NCBI RefSeq assembly: GCF_002878395.1 | Contig: NW_025856049.1 | Location: 62,001-126,000, forward strand | Direction: 5' to 3' | Source of the DNA: Capsicum annuum | Lineage: Eukaryota > Streptophyta > Magnoliopsida > Solanales > Solanaceae | Length of the DNA: 64,000 bases | In this document: positions 21,835 to 32,229 of the stretch, piece after piece | Position numbering within the stretch: the first letter of the stretch is position 1 | How the letters are laid out: the number at the start of each line of letters is the position of its first letter | Notes under the pieces: generated by a model | Database searches by the model: none | What the model saw: the letters and a program-made list of their open reading frames with translations, nothing else | What the model was told of the DNA's origin: nothing | Program-made: the position numbers and the translations under genes

Positions 21835-23089
21835 TTTGTTATCAAAACGTAGGTTAGGGTTGTTCCTACACACCTAAATCTTGGTTTTAGTGTTCTTATT
21901 AAGAAAATCTCAACAAAAAGAGTCAAAAATCCAAAAATCTCAAAATAAAGGGGTGTCTTGTGTTGTCTTGTCGTAGATATGAAATTTAATCCTTAGATCT
22001 ACACATTATTACTTTGTTTTGGAAGTTTCTTTTGTTACATTCATGTTCTATAAAACCTAGGGAGTCTAGATCTACACTTGGAACAAGATTTGGTTGTGTT
22101 TGAGCTAAAAACCTCCATGGATATGGTATTTTTTAACGTTTTTAAGATAGATCCGAAATTGGGTTAGTGATTTGGATGAGTTTTGTAGCTGATTTTTACA
22201 TATTTTAGTTCACCTTGGCCTAAGGAACCTAGGTCTACAAAAAAATCTAGATTTGGAGTTTATTTGTTTAGGGGTCAAACTTTGGTCAACTGTTAAATAT
22301 TCATCTTCTTCTTCCATGTTCATCAAGGCCTACTAAGAAAGAATATTCAAAGAGTGTGCTTGATCCAAAAAAGGAGAAGAAAGAGAGTGTACCTGGTGTT
22401 TGTGAAAGAATATTCCTTGGCATATTCATTGTCATCAAAAAAAAAGATAGAGGGAATAATCAAGCACAATTGAAAGTACAAGGGGGCGAACAATAAATTT
22501 TGAATTCATTTGAAGCTCCAAAAGGTCTCCAAACCTTCAATTTTTCCCTCCCAAATGAAAGTTCTTCTTCTCCAAGGGTGTTCTAGGCCAAGACTTGAAA
22601 ATTTTGGGTGAAAATTTTTTAAAACTCTACGTCCAATCATTAAATGCCACATCATCATATCTCAACTGCCAAATTAAGTTCTTAGTTAGATTTTCTAGTT
22701 CTAATTGTTGTTTCTAGTTTCAATTTTGTTGGTGCTATCACTAATTAGCAAGCTAGTAACTAACTACTAGTTTAGTAATTCGATTAGAGTCCGTTTGTTT
22801 CACCTCCTTGAGTTTTTGTGTGCTTTTCTCGTTTTCAAATTCGTAGTGGTTTGTTGGTTCAAGTCTGTACATTGTTTTATTTGAGTCATATGAAAAAAAA
22901 TCAATTTCGGACAAAATATTATTCACCACTCATTAACTTGCCGAGTATTTCCATGTTTTCAACACTTGTGAAACCAAGTGTGAGGTAAGAAACGAGTGTG
23001 GTGGTGAGGCCTTTTTTTGAACTAACTTGTTTGTTCATTTTGTAGGTTTTTGCCTTTGCTGTTTCTTTGCTCTTTTAGGAACATTTCCC
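21835..23089 (+). other. Family A leader (A5), no gene
   Basis: Untranslated leader with the family landmarks: 'acctagggagtctagatct', 'gtcaaactttggtcaact', 'aaatattc', 'gttggttcaagtc', 'accaagtgtgaggtaag' (22973-22989) and a pyrimidine-rich stretch ending TTTTGTAG at 23045, shortly before the gag ATG. Confidence 0.65.
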
Positions 23090-23370
23090 ATGGGATCTAA
23101 AGGTACTACTTTCCAAACATTGGGAAATGATGCTATTGGAGCCTTGATGGCTTGGCTTGAGGCCTTGGCCTAAAAAATAGATGATAATAATGATGTTTTA
23201 TGGAGTGATAGAGATGTTTTTAGGAGAGATATGAAGGGTTATATGGGATTAATAAGGGGTAACATGACTAGAATAAAAATGAGGGTTGATAGACTATGTC
23301 CACCAAACCCCTCCTTCACAATTGAACAAAGTCCAACAAAAGGGACTTGGTACTCAAATGCTACCACAAA
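23090..23370 (+). pseudogene. gag-like N-terminus, family A (A5)
   Basis: ATG 23090: MGSKGTTFQTLGNDAIGALM, AWLEALA, a stop, then RRDMKGYMGLIRGNM and MRVDRLCPPNPS. Same plan as A4 and A7: conserved GTT...LGND start, Met/Asp/Arg-rich repeat, 'V(D)RL.PP.P', then a proline/glutamine-rich piece. The retroviral gag core is absent. Broken by stops. Confidence 0.65.
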
Positions 23371-25699
23371 ATCAAAACTACCAAATACCAAACCCAATTA
23401 ACCAAAGACCTTATCCTTCTTTCCAAAGGCCACAAAGTTAAAATCTCCCCATCCAACTTGATGAAGAGAAGGATTTAAAAACCCATGAGAGTGAGCCGAA
23501 GCCTCAAGATGGAGAGAAAATGGATGGTGAGATACAAGGAGGATGTGAAGGAAAAACGAAAAAGGAAAGTGAAGCCACGGGTTGTGAAATTGGAAATGAA
23601 AAAGAACACTTGATTGTGGATCTTGTCCACAAATGATCATTGATATTCACTAACCCAAATACTAGCATTTTGCCTAGTATTTTTGCTTCTCATGTTCAGG
23701 TTCAAGACCCTAGAAATCCCAAGGAGAAACCCAAGGAAGTTCCCTTCAAGCCCTTGGCCGAAAGTCCCAATTTTGAGATAAGTGATGAAGAAGTAAGTCC
23801 AAAGGGAATTCTTGGCATATTCTCTTGTAATGTGGAGCAGGAAGGCTGCCATGATGCAAAACCAAGTGAAGAACACACTTCTCATGATCTACAAGGTAAC
23901 AAAGCTATCTTCTACACCCCTAGAAACTTTAATTATTGTGATGTGGCTAGTAGTGGCAAAAGTGGTATAGTTTCGGATTTGCTTAGTGAAGAAGTGTATG
24001 AATATTACATTTGTGATACTCTTGGTGTTTTTAGGTTGCATAAGGACAAAAGTATTGTTTTGAGTATGCAAGCACTATTTGATTTTTTTGATGACAAAAT
24101 CAATTCTTTTCGTAAGAATGATTTGTGTCCATCTAGTTCTAGCACTTATAAATTGAATAAGTTTCCATTTTGAAGTTACAAGAGAATTTACACACTAACT
24201 GACCCTTGTAAAATCCAAGGTGAGTCTACGTTGGTATGTGAGTTGCCAACAACTAGTGAGGGTGTGCAAAATGATCAATCGGGTGAAGTTGACCTTGAAT
24301 TGCTTAAATTTTTAGGAAACCCGAATGGTGATTGTTCTTGAGAGCATGTTTTTGGGTATGATGCTTTTTCTGCTCATGGTGATTTATATCTATGTCGATA
24401 TTACTCTCTTAAAATAGAAAGTGTTGCATACTTAGAAATTCCATCTATTTCTTCTTTGTGTGTTTCCTATGTTGAGCATCCTAGTGATGATGAACCTTGA
24501 ACTAGTTAGTACTTGCATAAGGGTACCTTAGTTGATGTTGATTTGTGTGACACCTTTCTCTACTCTCTATTTGCCTTTGATGATGTGTATACAATTGTAG
24601 AGAGTATGTCTTTTAGATTAGGTGAAGCCTATGGGGATTGTTGTCTAGTTCCATGTCTAAGGCTACTCATTCCATTTGACTCTGGTGCCAAATATGGATA
24701 TGATGATGCTGGTCCACTCAACTTATTTCTTGGTCTAATGACAAGCAAACTATTATTCTTGAAAACCCGAGGGTAAATGTGTCATTGTCATCTTGGGATA
24801 ATGTTTCTAAATGTGCATCCTTTCTTGACACACTTGTTCTTGAATTGAATGAATACCAACTTATGGATGCCATTGATGTTTAACTTAAAATAAGGAAGCC
24901 ATATTTTTTAAAATGACTTGATTCCAACCTTATGTGCTAAACCTACTAAATGAATTGACATTCTTATAAATGATAGTACCTTGAAGGATGCCTTTACACT
25001 TGATGCCTTCCTATACTACCTCTTTTCTTATGATGATATCTATGTAAGTCTTGGATTTTTTTTATGTAGGGGTAGGACATTTGTTTGTTCATCCACTTGG
25101 AGTTACAATGCTATATGGCTTTTATCGACCTTTGTAGTTGCCTTACTTCCGGATGCTTCCCTTAGCTGTGTCCTTTATGATGTTTGTGGTAGCTGTTTCA
25201 TGATCATAGCGAAGGATAATTGGTTGTATTTCAAATGTGTACCTCCTTGGAGTGTTTCTTTGAACTTGTGTGTTAAAAACTATGACATTAATGTTGTTTA
25301 TAGTGACCTTATGTATGGCAAAGTTTTGTGTAATGTGTTGGATAATTTTGAAAATGATCCCCAAGTAAAAGGGATGATTAGTCTCGGCTTACGCCCTTTG
25401 TTACTTCGACCCTTTGATCTCAGCGCATTCTTAAAGTATGGGAGGGATAGCCTTGGATAATGTCCATCCATTTTTTATATTCATCCTATTCATGCTCATT
25501 GTTCTATTTATGCAAAGTATTTCAACTCACAAACAAAGAACCCATGGATGTATGTCAACTGTGAACAACCTTTGCTTATCTATATAACTTATGGTACTAA
25601 TGCTAACCCTCCTGCCTTGAGGATTGTGTGCTTGTTTTTCCTATCTTTAGTTTTGCATGGTGTGAATTTAAGGAAAAATTTCTTTCTAGATGGAAAGGA
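23371..25699 (+). pseudogene. ORF-U (unknown internal protein), most complete family A copy
   Basis: Motif order: EHLIVDLVHK (23610), VQVQDPRNPKEKPKEVPF, KPLAESPNFEISDEEVSPKG, CNVEQEGCHDAKPSEEHTS, FNYCDVASSGKSGIVSDL (23929-23985), YICDTLGVFRLHKDKSIV, DDKINSFRKNDLCPSSSSTY (open from 23640 to 24173, 177 codons); then VDVDLCDTFLYSLFAFDDVY (24529-24590), FDSGAKYGYDDAG; then a 159-codon frame (24981-25460) with NYDINVVYSDLMYGKVLCNV and LRPLLLRPFDLSAFLKYG; finally YGTNANPPALRIVCLF and FLDGKDDTS into the LTR. No recognisable retroviral enzyme. Rich in Cys, Asp, Tyr, Leu; not obviously secreted. Unknown function. Confidence 0.65.
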
Positions 25700-26325
25700 C
25701 GATACAAGCATGAAGAGAACAAAGAGTACAAGGTCCTGTAGAATGTTCAAGTTTCAGATTTTTCATGTGCTTGAAGACCTTTTTGAAAACTTTTCAAAAC
25801 CTTGTCCAAGTGAAGAAATGAAGAGGTTTCCACACTCAAGAGGCATATCAAGTGAAGGTTAATGAAGACCTTTTACACTCCAAAATGACATTCAAGAGGA
25901 GCCTCCTTTAATCTCACATTAAGGGCATTTTTGTTATTTGGCATGTACTAGTATATATAGACCATTTCTTCACTCTTTTCATTAGACTTAGATGAATTGA
26001 AATTGAGTATTACTCTCAGTGTTGTTTCTTCCCTTAGTGTAGGGCTTGGAAAATCCATCTTAGTGTAGGTCTTGGAAAAGACATCAAAACATGAGAGATT
26101 AATACATTTGATGGATTTCACTTATGTTGATCAATTGGAAAGAAAGGTGTGATTAAGGAGTGTGAATTCCTTTGGTCCACCCAGAGTGAGGTTTGAACTA
26201 CCATTGCTGAGGTGTATTAGAAGGTGTGATACACATTCTTGGTCTAATCATTGGTGATAGTAAGGTTCTCATAACTTATGATTACTTTTATGCATCTCTT
26301 CTTCATCCCCTTCTTATTGTGTTAT
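25700..26325 (+). repeat. Family A LTR (3' LTR of A5), 3'-truncated
   Basis: Begins CGATACAAGCATGAAGAGAAC after the purine tract tagatggaaagga. It includes the 'cttatgttgatcaattgg' block and is cut near 26325, where family C sequence starts. Confidence 0.78.
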
Positions 26326-26439
26326 TTTCTTCATCATTATCACTGCCTCATTCAGGTAGAGTTGTACAACCTATGGGCCGTGGTAGAGCTGCTAAAGGAG
26401 AAACTAGATCTAGTGGAATTTAGAGGATTTTCCTAATGG

Positions 26440-26993
26440 GGTTACAGGTACATTGTCCATCTTTTCAAATGATGTATATGCATTAATTGATCCGGGTTCT
26501 ACATTATCATATGCCATTCCATTAGTTGCTGGGAAGCTCAAAAGAATACTGGAATTTCTAGTTTAGCCATTTTAAGTATCCACGCTGGTTAGTGAATCTG
26601 CTAAAGCTAGAAGAGTGCATCTAAATTATACAATAACTATTTCTGGTCGTGATATAATGGCTGACCTGGTTGAGTTAGAAATGATAGATTTTGATGCTAT
26701 AATGGGTATGGATATGTTGGTTTCTTGCTATGCTGCAGTAGATTGTCGAACTAAGAGGGTGCATTTCTATTTTCCAAGGGAGGCAGTCCTTGAATGGAGG
26801 GGTTATATAAGTGCGCCGAGCGGTAAATTTATTTCTTATTTTAAGGCAAAAAGGATGATTTTCAAGGGTTACATATATAATCTAGTTATAGTGAAAGATA
26901 CAGATGTGGAGCCTCCAACTCTTCAAACTATTCCAGTGGTAAATAAATTTCTCGATGTATTTCCTAAAGATCTTCCAGGTTTGCCACCAGAAT
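26440..26993 (+). pseudogene. Retropepsin-like protease and linker (C2)
   Basis: VYALIDPGSTLSYA with the catalytic Asp at 26489 (DPGS loop, typical of Tekay/Del), then GKLKRILEFL, VHLNYTITISGRDIMADLVE, DFDAIMGMDMLVSCYAAVDC (the ILGMD-like motif) and the linker to reverse transcriptase: EAVLEWRG, PVVNKFLDVFPKDLPGLPPE. A stop occurs upstream near 26564. Would cleave Gag-Pol in the particle. The DPGS loop here is intact, unlike C1 (DTYS). Confidence 0.8.
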
Positions 26994-26999
26994 GAGAAG

Positions 27000-27810
27000 T
27001 GGAGTTTGGTATTGATGTAATTTCACGTACTCAACCAATCTCAATTCCTACATATAGAATGGCCCTGACAATATTATTAGAGTTAAATGAGCAATTAAAA
27101 GACCTTCTATAAAAAGGATTCACAAGGGCTAGTATGTTCCCTTGGGGCACCCCAGTGTTATTTGAGCATATGAAAGATGGCTCATTGAGAATGTGTATTG
27201 ACTAATGATAACTTAATAAGGTGACTATTAAGAACAAATATCCCTTTCCAAGAATTGATGACTTATTTGACCATTTGCAAGGTGCCAAGTGCTTTTCAAA
27301 AATTGATTTGAGGTCAAGTTTCCCACAAGTGAGGGTGAAAGAGAATGGTATACCAAAGACAACTTTTCCAACACGGTATCGTAATTACGAGTTTCTAGTC
27401 ATGTCTTTTGGATTAACTAATGCACGCGCAACTTTTATGGATTTTAATAATAGGGTGTTCAAGACATTCTTAGATTTGTTCGTGATAGTTTTTATAGATC
27501 ATATTCTTGTTTGTTCGAGATCAAAGGAGGACTATGCTAGTCACTTATGACAGGTGTTACAGATTCTTCATGATTGTAAGCTATATATGAAGTTCTCTAA
27601 ATGCGAGTTTTGGTTAAACATTGTGGCATTTTTGGGTCATATTGAGTCTGATGAAATGATAATGGTTGATACTCAAAAGATAGAAGCCGTGAAGAATTGG
27701 CCAAGACCTATAATGCCTACGGAGGTTCGTAGTTTCCTGGGGTTGGCAGGCTATTAGAGGAGGTTCGCTGAAGGGTTTTCTTCAATTTCTACACCTTTAA
27801 CAAAGTTAAC
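27000..27810 (+). pseudogene. Reverse transcriptase remnant (C2), catalytic Asp replaced
   Basis: Text in order: [93 protein letters not shown], then [15 protein letters not shown] (27491 on) where the family has FIDD: the second Asp codon is CAT, abolishing metal binding. Thumb-like part: [29 protein letters not shown]. Stops at 27204, 27548 and 27756. Would copy element RNA into DNA. Confidence 0.85.
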
Positions 27811-27849
27811 ACACAAAGCTTCCAAGATTCAATATAATAATGCATGTGG

Positions 27850-28107
27850 AAGGAGTTTCCAAGATCTGAAGAACAAGTTGACTTCTACACCCGTATTGGT
27901 GCTTCTAGAAGGTGCAGAGGGGTATGCTTTGTATTGTGATGCTTCAAGAATTGTCTTAAGATATGTATTGATTCATCATGGTAAATTTATAGCATATACC
28001 TTAAGACAATTACGACCATATGAGAAGAATTATCCGGCACATGATCTGCAACTAGCAACGGTTATATTTTCCTTAAATATATGGCGTCACTACTTGTATA
28101 GGATTCC
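27850..28107 (+). pseudogene. RNase H, N-terminal part (C2)
   Basis: [40 protein letters not shown] (the first catalytic Asp is in YCDAS), [20 protein letters not shown], and LNIWRHYLY, where the match to C1 ends near 28107. Would remove the RNA strand from the RNA/DNA hybrid. The C-terminal half (DHKSL motif) is lost at the junction. Confidence 0.8.
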
Positions 28108-28450
28108 CCTTGAAGATTTGAATTTCTCCAAGAACACTCAAGAACACCAACAACTTTAAAATGCTCTAAATCTTCAATCCTTGCTCGGAATGCGGTGAAA
28201 TTTTGAACATAGGCTATTTTAAAACATCTAAAAACATTCCAAGTATCAACTTCCTCAGATTCTCAACCAAAAATTCCAGATTTTAACTCCACCTTCAACC
28301 TTCAAACTTGAGCTTCTCAATAATGGTAAAACCTCTTATTCATCACCGATTGAGCTCAAATTTAAGGTTTAGACTCTAATGGTGTGAAGGAAAAAAATAT
28401 AACACAAAAAAATAATAAAACCAACAAATTGAAAGACTCAAATTTGACCT
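28108..28450. other. Unassigned 340-base piece
   Basis: A/T-rich, no convincing frame, and no match that I can see to LTRs A-D or to ORF-U. It lies between the cut end of C2 and the cut 3' end of A6. Contains repeated 'aagaacac(t/c)caa' and a run-rich tail (aaaaaaataataaaacc). Could be part of another retroelement leader. Confidence 0.35.
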
Positions 28451-28883
28451 AAAGGAAACAATCATCATTCGTGAGTAAATTGATCATCATTCAGATCCTC
28501 ACTAGTTATTGGTAACTCACATACCAATGTAGACTCACCTTGATTTTCACAAGGGTCAACTAGTGTATGAATACTCTTATAACTTGGTAGTGGAACCTTA
28601 TTCATAACATAAGTGAAGGCACTAGATGGAAAAAAATTATTCGTACGAAAAGAATTGATTTTGTCATCTAAAGGATCAACTAGTAATTGCGTACTCACAA
28701 CAAGAGCTTCGTCCTTATGCAACCTAACAACACCAAGAGTATCACAAATGGAAGATTCATACACTTCTCCCTAAGCAAATTCGAAACTACACCACTTTTG
28801 CCACTACTATCCACATCACAACAATTCAAGTTTCTACGAGTGTGGAAGATAGCTTTATTACCTTGTAGATCATGGGAAACATG
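28451..28883 (-). pseudogene. ORF-U segment of host element A6 (left of C1)
   Basis: Minus strand, from 28883 down: CCDVDSSGKSGVVSNLL, YESSICDTLGVVRLHKDEAL, DPLDDKINSFRTNN, PSYKSIHTLVDPCENQGEST, LVCELPITSED. It is the direct continuation, across the C1 insertion, of the ORF-U start at 57033-56849: the same motifs flank the same point in A5 (near 23880). Ends near 28451 with loss of the element's 3' half. Confidence 0.7.
28879..28883. repeat. Left target-site duplication of C1 (decayed)
   Basis: ACATG abuts the LTR; GTGTG (56849-56853) abuts the other LTR. Intact A5 has the equivalent of GTGTG here, so the left copy changed by three transitions. Five bases is the length expected for Ty3/Gypsy integrase. 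Confidence 0.65.
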
Positions 28884-29196
28884 TATGACACCCCATACAT
28901 TGCATGCAATTTCCCTATTTATAGGTAACTTGGTATAGCCTTGTGGTATAGGTAACTGATGAGATTTGTTATGCAGGTATTAATGGTCTAGATTTAATTA
29001 TAAATGTTGCCCATACATTTTTATGTGACACGATCAAGTTAATATCAATACAACTATTTAAACTTGGGATTGTAAGCTAGTATTTGGATCTAAAGTTTAA
29101 AGTGACCAAGTATGTACAAATTGAAGGTTAGATTAAAGGAATAAGGAGCTGGAAATGGAATGAAATATTGAGGTGCTAGCTTGACTTAATTAAGCT

Positions 29197-29215
29197 AGTA
29201 GGTGAGTCACCTACT
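29197..29215. promoter_or_regulatory. Palindromic TGAGTCA (bZIP-type) box in family C LTR
   Basis: AGTAGGTGAGTCACCTACT, a 19-base palindrome apart from the central base, with the GCN4/AP-1-type core TGAGTCA. Conserved in the other two family C LTRs (54321-54339, 63786-63804). Degenerate copies follow at about 29387-29407 and 29437-29455. A transcription-factor site in U3 is a reasonable inference; no factor is demonstrated. Confidence 0.5.
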
Positions 29216-30839
29216 TAAGCATTTTGGACCAAATTAATGGACCCTTGGCTATGGACCAGATTTATGCCTAAACTAATATACACATTTGTGACAAATTGAA
29301 GAAAAGAGGAAGAAAATGGAGTAATGGCCCAACACTTAAATATGCCAAAGGCCCAAGTTAATTGAGCCCAAAATAAGAATTGAACCAAGTAGGTGCATTA
29401 CCTACTTTGAAAGTTTGAGCAGCTTGAACCCTTAAATCGGTGCATCACCTACTTTACTAATTTGTTTCCAGAAATAAGGTCAATAATAAGGGATCAATAT
29501 AAGATAAATATAAATATCTATTTTGCACATTTGAACCACAATATTCCATTTTAAATTATAGCTTTCTACCTTTCTAAACAAGGATAACTATAGCATCCCT
29601 AAAATTTCTTCTAGGGTTCTTGAAGAAATCCTCATCTTTGCAAGCTAAGGTAAGTGAAAACACTATAGTTTTAGCTTAATTATCTCATAGAAGATTAAGA
29701 AAACATGCTATAGGTGTCTAATTATAAATACATGGCAGAATATAGAACAACTACTTGCTCACTTTTTCTTTGTTATTCAGAGATCTCTTTTCTTTTTTGG
29801 TATATAGTGTGAAGGAAAGTGAAAGTTGAAGTTCTTGAGTATTTAAAATTTAAGTATAAATTGCAGAATTAAGGTAAGGTGACTGCTCCATTTTGTTCTA
29901 CTTATATATGAATTTGAAGGAGAATTATGAATGTGTTGTTATTGAGAACTCTAGAGAAGATAAGTTCTGTAAGTGTTTGGTTAAACAAAAGGGATTTTGG
30001 ACTGTTTTGTATGTATATGTTATGGGATGGTAGGTTGATGTTGTAGAAAGGTATGATTAGTTTGTAATGAACTGTAGAAGAAAGGTGTGGTGGTACACCA
30101 CTGAACTAATTATTGTATTTGTTTACTATGCAATCTGCTTTGCGTATTATTTGGAATGTTTAATGAAGCCAAGGTGGTTTTGGTGAACCTTATAAGGACA
30201 TGTATGGTACGTGGGTGTAATTGGAAGAGAAAATTGTTAAAATAACACCCTTGAATGATAGATTAAGAGCTTACTGCCCGGTTAATATTTTTGTGAAGTT
30301 TAATCGCCCAAACGTGTCAGTTTGTTGCCAATATTAGTTTAAAATATCTTCTATTGTAGATAAGTAATCTGAAAGATGGGAATTCAAGTTTTGTTACTTT
30401 CCAATTTATATAATCAGGTATGTAAGGCATACTCTATTTTGCACTCTGTGGCATAGAATTGAACATTTGGTCAATCAAGTAAGATTCCAAGGTTATCCTA
30501 TAGCAAGTGTTACATAATGGCAGTGTATTATATCCCATGTAGTCAATGACCTTATTCCCACTCTCTAAAATTTTAAAATACCTCAATACTTACTCATTAT
30601 TAAACATGGATGTCTATTTGTACTAGACAATTTCAGGAGTTCTCCGTTTAGTCAAATAACACCCATGTGTTATTTTCATCATCTAAACACTTCATTTGTG
30701 TGCCAACACCTCCTTACCTCATTTTTGTTGCATTTACATGTCTCTTAATTGTAGATTACTGCTTTAAGGTACCATAATCTTATGACCACCGAAGTAACAA
30801 TCTCAAAGTTTAATCAAACTAAGTAATGCAATTATTTAA

Positions 30840-31015
30840 AATGAGTGGCATCTTAGGGGCATAAGCCTTGCTAGGGCCGATCTTGATACCTGTATATTTG
30901 AGTGGTAGCTCAAGGGAATAAGCCTAGTATGGGCCGATCCCAACATTTAATTATGGGTGGCAGCTTAGGGGTGTAAGCGTTGCATGGGCCTATACCGATT
31001 TGTCTATTTACCACT
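30840..31015 (+). repeat. Three ~60-base tandem repeats in family C LTR
   Basis: Three units of the form 'gtggcagctcaggggcataagcctagcatgggccgat...' (short form: 'ggggcataagcc' + 'gggccgatc'), spaced about 60 bases, imperfect. The same three-unit block is in the 3' LTR at 56019-56185. Confidence 0.8.
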
Positions 31016-31697
31016 AATCAGCTGGTCATTTGTATTATATAACTTACAAAGATTATGAATTAAGAAAGGTAAAATTAAGAAAGGAATGTAATGTACCTGA
31101 TCCTTCAAATATATAAAGGTGGTCTACTAGCACTATTTTTTCACTGGTATCTGGTTTCTATTGAGATTTTGTATCATTTGTTGTTACATTCAGTCTTACA
31201 TATTTAGCATATATTTTTGTACTGATGTCCCTTACGAGGGACCTATATTTCAGCTGCAAGCATAGGTGCTTAAGCTAATACACTTTGCTAGTAGAAGCAC
31301 AGGCTATTCAGTGACTATTGGTGAACTCTAGGTTGATTTGGGGCTTTTCGAGTTTGTTCCATATGTTTTGGTATTATGCAGTAGTCAAGAGTAGGGTGGG
31401 GGGTTGTACCGACCCTAGCTAAGTCTATCTATCTTTTAGAGGATTTGTAGACTAATGTAAAGCTAAACATGGTAGTATCTTGTCTTTTAGATGTGGTGTC
31501 CCTAACGGTCAAGTGTTGCATATATGATTTTGTGCTTGCCAATGTAGATATTATCATCAATGCATAATATTTGTTTTTTAGAACCTTTGGTTGTCATAGT
31601 TACATGCATGTGAAATACTATGTTATGGATTAGTTCTCTCAGGCCTTTACGGCTATGGGTGCTTGTCCGCCCTAATTGAATTTGAGGCTTGACAAAA

Positions 31698-31711
31698 GTT
31701 GTATCAAAGCC
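31698..31711 (+). other. Primer-binding site of C1
   Basis: GTTGTATCAAAGCC three bases after the LTR end; initiator-Met tRNA type (TGGTATCAGAGCC) with two changes. Confidence 0.8.
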
Positions 31712-31917
31712 GGTCGTTCTATGGAGTCTGCAAATCTGTATCTACGTAGAGTCTTTCTTATGGGTGTGTTATTCATCACATCTATAAACAACACGCTATG
31801 GCCATTTAGAGGTTGTTTTTTTTTCACATCTTAGATCATGCAATAGAGCCCAAGTCGTAGGTGAAGTCATAGTTAACCACTAAACCTATTTTTTCGCTCA
31901 TTATAGTAAAGATGATG

Positions 31918-32229
31918 GTTATAAGAAGGAGTAAGAATACAGTTAAGCGAGTAGACATGGCTACTGGAGAAGGGACCAACAAGTCACCACCTAGACAAGC
32001 TAATCAAATTGAGGCTCAAGCTGAGTTTGTATCACAAACTTTTCTACTCCTCCATCTTTAAAGGAGTTATGGTGGAGAAAAACATCATCCTCAAAACTAC
32101 CTATTAATGGTAATGACTAAGATCTAAGGAGTGCAGTGCAATTGTTGGCTCGTATAGTTACTGGATAGGTTCGAGGGAAAACTATTCTAACTACCGATTC
32201 TAGTGGTGTAGATAGGGTAACTAGCCTAC
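31918..32229 (+). pseudogene. C1 Gag, N-terminal part
   Basis: ATG 31918 opens MVIRRSKNTVKRVDMATGEG, then NKSPPRQANQIEAQAEFVSQ, and after frame changes AVQLLARIVTGQVRGK and SSGVDRVTSLL, the basic, Gln-rich start of Tekay/Del Gag proteins. The sequence is cut at 32229 by the family B LTR, and the missing gag core resumes at 49191 in the frame expected once one copy of the target site is discounted. Confidence 0.75.
32225..32229. repeat. Left target-site duplication of B2 (probable)
   Basis: CCTAC here versus TCTAT at 49191-49195: three of five bases agree, and both differences are C/T. Read with the restored gag frame this supports a simple insertion. Confidence 0.5.

Larger units (their letters stand above)
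21335..26325 (+). mobile_element. Family A retroelement A5 (plus), both LTRs partly present
   Basis: 5' LTR 21335-21834 (5'-truncated), primer-binding-like tttgttatcaaaacg, leader 21849-23089, gag start 23090-23370, ORF-U 23371-25699, 3' LTR 25700-26325 (3'-truncated). About 5 kb. The interior has no gag core, protease or pol. It carries the longest continuous ORF-U frames in family A (177 and 159 codons). Confidence 0.8.
26326..28107 (+). mobile_element. Family C (Tekay/Del-like) pol fragment C2
   Basis: Bases from 'gcctcattcaggtagag' on closely follow C1 from about 50159: protease, reverse transcriptase and the start of RNase H in order on the plus strand. Both ends are cut (no gag, integrase or LTR). 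The coding text shares most residues with C1 but not the same stops, so C1 and C2 decayed independently. Confidence 0.8.
28884..31694 (+). repeat. Family C LTR (5' LTR of C1)
   Basis: Starts TATGACACCCCATA (TG decayed to TA; the 3' partner has TGTGACACC) and ends GAGGCTTGACA. About 2.8 kb. It contains a palindromic TGAGTCA box, two degenerate copies of it, and a three-unit ~60-base repeat. No coding frame is supported in it. Confidence 0.9.

Noticed and set aside
22985..23045. A possible conserved intron in the leaders (AG|GTRAG ... TTTTGTAG) also at 375-631, 36343-36405 and 34249-34335
   Set aside because: The donor- and acceptor-like sites recur, but in A5 and A7 they are only about 61-63 bases apart, short for a plant intron, and no transcript data are available. 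Recurrence may only reflect common descent.
30840..31015. CRISPR-like or satellite array
   Set aside because: Only three imperfect direct units without unique spacers, inside a plant LTR.
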